Shown here: positions 14,467-16,440 of the stretch, piece by piece | How the letters are laid out: the number at the start of each line of letters is the position of its first letter | How positions within the stretch are numbered: the stretch's first letter is position 1 | DNA from: RGIG1934 sp964492545 | GTDB lineage: Bacteria > Bacillota > Clostridia > Lachnospirales > Lachnospiraceae | DNA: 16,440 nt | NCBI GenBank assembly: GCA_964492545.1 | Contig: CAZBKO010000044.1 | Coordinates: 1-16,440, forward strand | Direction of reading: 5' to 3' | Translations under genes and position numbers: made by a program | The notes under the pieces: model-generated | Told to the model about the DNA's origin: nothing | Databases searched by the model: none | Seen by the model: the letters and a program-made list of their open reading frames with translations, nothing else

Positions 14467-16395
14467 ATGAGCAATAGCAACAACAATAATGAATATGATG
14501 CGAACCAGATACAGATACTGGAAGGTTTGGAAGCAGTAAGAAAGAGACCAGGTATGTATATCGGCAGTACATCATCTAAAGGTCTTCATCATCTGGTATA
14601 CGAGATAGTTGATAACTCAGTAGATGAAGCTTTGGCAGGATATTGCGATACAATAGATGTACAGATTAACAGTGATAATTCAATAACAGTAAAAGATAAT
14701 GGACGTGGTATACCGGTTGATATTAACAAAAAGGCTGGAAAAGCCGCTGTAGAAATAGTATTTACAATTCTTCATGCAGGTGGAAAATTTGGCGGTGGAG
14801 GATACAAGGTAAGTGGTGGTCTTCACGGAGTTGGTGCATCTGTAGTTAATGCCTTAAGTGAATGGCTTGAAGTAAGAGTGCATAGAAATGGTAAAATTTA
14901 TATGCAGAGATATGAAAGAGGACATGTAATTAATGAACTTGCAGTAGTTGGAGAATGCCCTGAAGATAAGACAGGAACAGAGGTAACATTTTTACCAGAT
15001 AAGACAATATTCGAAGAAACAGTATATGAATATGATGTATTAAAGACAAGACTTAGAGAAATGGCATTTCTTACTAAGAATCTTAGAATAGTTTTAAGAG
15101 ATGACAGAGAAGATAAAAAAGAAAAGGTATTCCACTATGAAGGTGGTATAAAGGAATTTATAAAGTACCTTAACAAGGGAAAACAGCCATTATATGATAC
15201 AGTTGTATATTGCGAAGGCAAGAAAGATGATGTATATGTTGAAGTTGCATTACAGCATAATGATTCATATGTAGAAAATTGTCATAGCTTTGTAAATAAT
15301 ATTAACACTCCTGAAGGTGGTACACATCTTGAAGGATTTAAGAGAGCATTAACAAAAACATTTAATGATTATGCGCGTAAGAACAAGTTATTAAAAGAAA
15401 GTGAAAGCAATCTTAATGGTGAAGATATAAGAGAAGGCCTGACTGTAATTGTAAGTGTTAAAATCGAAAATCCTCAGTTTGAAGGACAGACAAAGCAGAA
15501 ACTTGGAAATAGCGAAGCAAGAGCTGCTGTTGATAATATTGTAAGTGAACAGCTTACATATTTTCTCGAGCAGAATCCTCAGATTGGTAAAATAATTTGT
15601 GAAAAATCAATTTTGGCTCAGAGAGCGAGAGATGCAGCAAGAAAGGCAAGAGATTTAACAAGAAGAAAAACAGCACTTGAAGGATCATCATTACCTGGTA
15701 AATTAGCTGACTGCTCTGATAAAAATCCTGAAAACTGCGAAATTTATATAGTCGAAGGAGATTCAGCCGGTGGTTCTGCCAAGACGGCAAGATCAAGAAA
15801 TACACAGGCAATACTTCAACTTAGAGGTAAGATTCTCAATGTAGAGAAAGCCAGACTTGACAGAATTTTGGGAAATGCAGAAATTAAAGCGATGATTACC
15901 GCCTTCGGAACAGGAATACATGAAGATTTTGACATATCTAAGCTTAGATATCACAAAATAATTATTATGACAGATGCCGATGTGGATGGTGCTCATATTG
16001 CCACATTATTGCTAACATTCTTTTATAGATTTATGCCTGAATTAATTAAGCAGGGATATGTATATCTTGCACAGCCACCTCTTTATCAGGTGTCAAAGAA
16101 TAAAAAGCAGTTTTATGCATATAGTGATGAAGAACTTAACAATATTCTCCTTGAAATTGGCAGAGATGGTAACAATAAAATACAGCGATATAAAGGTCTT
16201 GGTGAGATGGATGCTGAGCAGCTGTGGGATACAACTATGGATCCTGAAAAGAGAGTTCTCAAGAGAGTTACTATTGATGAAGATTCGCAGTCAGAGATAG
16301 ACTTAACATTTACAACTCTTATGGGTGATCAGGTAGAACCAAGAAGAGAATTTATCGAAGCAAATGCTAAATATGTATCAAATCTTGATATTTAA
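14467..16395 (+). CDS. gyrB: DNA gyrase subunit B
   Basis: GyrB of 642 aa, the ATPase subunit of gyrase, which introduces negative supercoils. The GHKL ATPase shows EIVDNSVDEA, DNGRGIP and GGLHGVGASVVNAL. The TOPRIM domain has EGDSAGGSAKTARSRNTQAI and the metal site TDADVDGAH. The C-terminal GyrA-contact region ends with QRYKGLGEMDAEQLWDTTM and PRREFIEANA. Length and motifs fit the short Gram-positive form. The ATG at 14467 has AAAGGAG at good spacing; an ATG at 14437 inside recF is rejected. The N-terminus has a run of Asn/Ser (SNSNNNN). gyrA follows after 18 nt. Confidence 0.99.
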   Translation: MSNSNNNNEYDANQIQILEGLEAVRKRPGMYIGSTSSKGLHHLVYEIVDNSVDEALAGYCDTIDVQINSDNSITVKDNGRGIPVDINKKAGKAAVEIVFTILHAGGKFGGGGYKVSGGLHGVGASVVNALSEWLEVRVHRNGKIYMQRYERGHVINELAVVGECPEDKTGTEVTFLPDKTIFEETVYEYDVLKTRLREMAFLTKNLRIVLRDDREDKKEKVFHYEGGIKEFIKYLNKGKQPLYDTVVYCEGKKDDVYVEVALQHNDSYVENCHSFVNNINTPEGGTHLEGFKRALTKTFNDYARKNKLLKESESNLNGEDIREGLTVIVSVKIENPQFEGQTKQKLGNSEARAAVDNIVSEQLTYFLEQNPQIGKIICEKSILAQRARDAARKARDLTRRKTALEGSSLPGKLADCSDKNPENCEIYIVEGDSAGGSAKTARSRNTQAILQLRGKILNVEKARLDRILGNAEIKAMITAFGTGIHEDFDISKLRYHKIIIMTDADVDGAHIATLLLTFFYRFMPELIKQGYVYLAQPPLYQVSKNKKQFYAYSDEELNNILLEIGRDGNNKIQRYKGLGEMDAEQLWDTTMDPEKRVLKRVTIDEDSQSEIDLTFTTLMGDQVEPRREFIEANAKYVSNLDI

Positions 16396-16413
16396 AATGG
16401 AGGATAGTGTATA

Positions 16414-16440
16414 ATGGATGAAAATATTTTCGACAAGATT
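16414..16440 (+). CDS. gyrA: DNA gyrase subunit A (5' end only)
   Basis: Only nine codons are in the window, reading MDENIFDKI. An ATG with a strong GGAGG site lies 18 nt after the gyrB stop. The gene order and this N-terminus make gyrA by far the most likely identity; the gene continues beyond the window. Confidence 0.88.

Noticed and set aside
1..16440. CRISPR array, insertion sequence, prophage or tRNA/rRNA gene
   Set aside because: I saw no regularly spaced repeats, transposase or phage genes, and no tRNA cloverleaf or rRNA sequence on either strand.

Overview
The window is the chromosomal replication-origin region of a low-GC Gram-positive bacterium. The core order is that of Bacillota/Clostridia: rsmG-mnmG-mnmE-khpB(jag)-yidC-yidD-rnpA-rpmH on the minus strand, then the origin, then dnaA-dnaN-rlbA(yaaA)-recF-gyrB-gyrA on the plus strand. 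AT-rich DNA, strong GGAGG ribosome-binding sites, an L34 beginning MKMTFQP, a long YidC without a lipobox and the lack of noc/parA/parB after rsmG suggest a Clostridia member, probably Lachnospiraceae. The family is an inference from gene content and style, not from a search.

Region 1 (1-2986) is accessory. It holds a FloT-type flotillin and, just upstream on the same strand, a membrane NfeD/YuaF-like OB-fold protein. Divergent from these is a small XRE-family regulator. The 168-bp divergent intergenic region has one sigma-A-type promoter facing each way. A copy of the same 15-bp palindrome (GTAAATCTRATTTAC) lies just downstream of each -10 box. This looks like a complete self-regulated switch controlling a flotillin membrane module, and it is the most distinctive part of the window.

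Region 2 (2981-9916) is a tightly packed minus-strand cluster for ribosome and tRNA modification (RsmG, MnmG, MnmE), RNA binding (KhpB/Jag), membrane protein insertion (YidC, YidD), RNase P protein (RnpA) and ribosomal protein L34. A near-consensus promoter drives it from the rpmH side. A hairpin with a U-rich tail follows rpmH, and a 57-nt imperfect palindrome lies between khpB and mnmE.

Region 3 (9917-10351) is the rpmH-dnaA intergenic origin. It has a tight cluster of DnaA boxes, including a perfect inverted pair, then AT-rich DNA, a second weaker box cluster and a dnaA promoter.

Region 4 (10352-16440) holds the initiator DnaA, the beta clamp, the S4-domain protein RlbA, RecF, GyrB and the first nine codons of GyrA. 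The 286-nt dnaA-dnaN gap carries further DnaA-like sites and several inverted repeats. Nearly all genes run away from the origin, as replication forks do; the XRE regulator is the exception. Apart from region 1 and some intergenic structures, the window is conserved housekeeping DNA, and I see no evidence of a wholly new multi-gene system.
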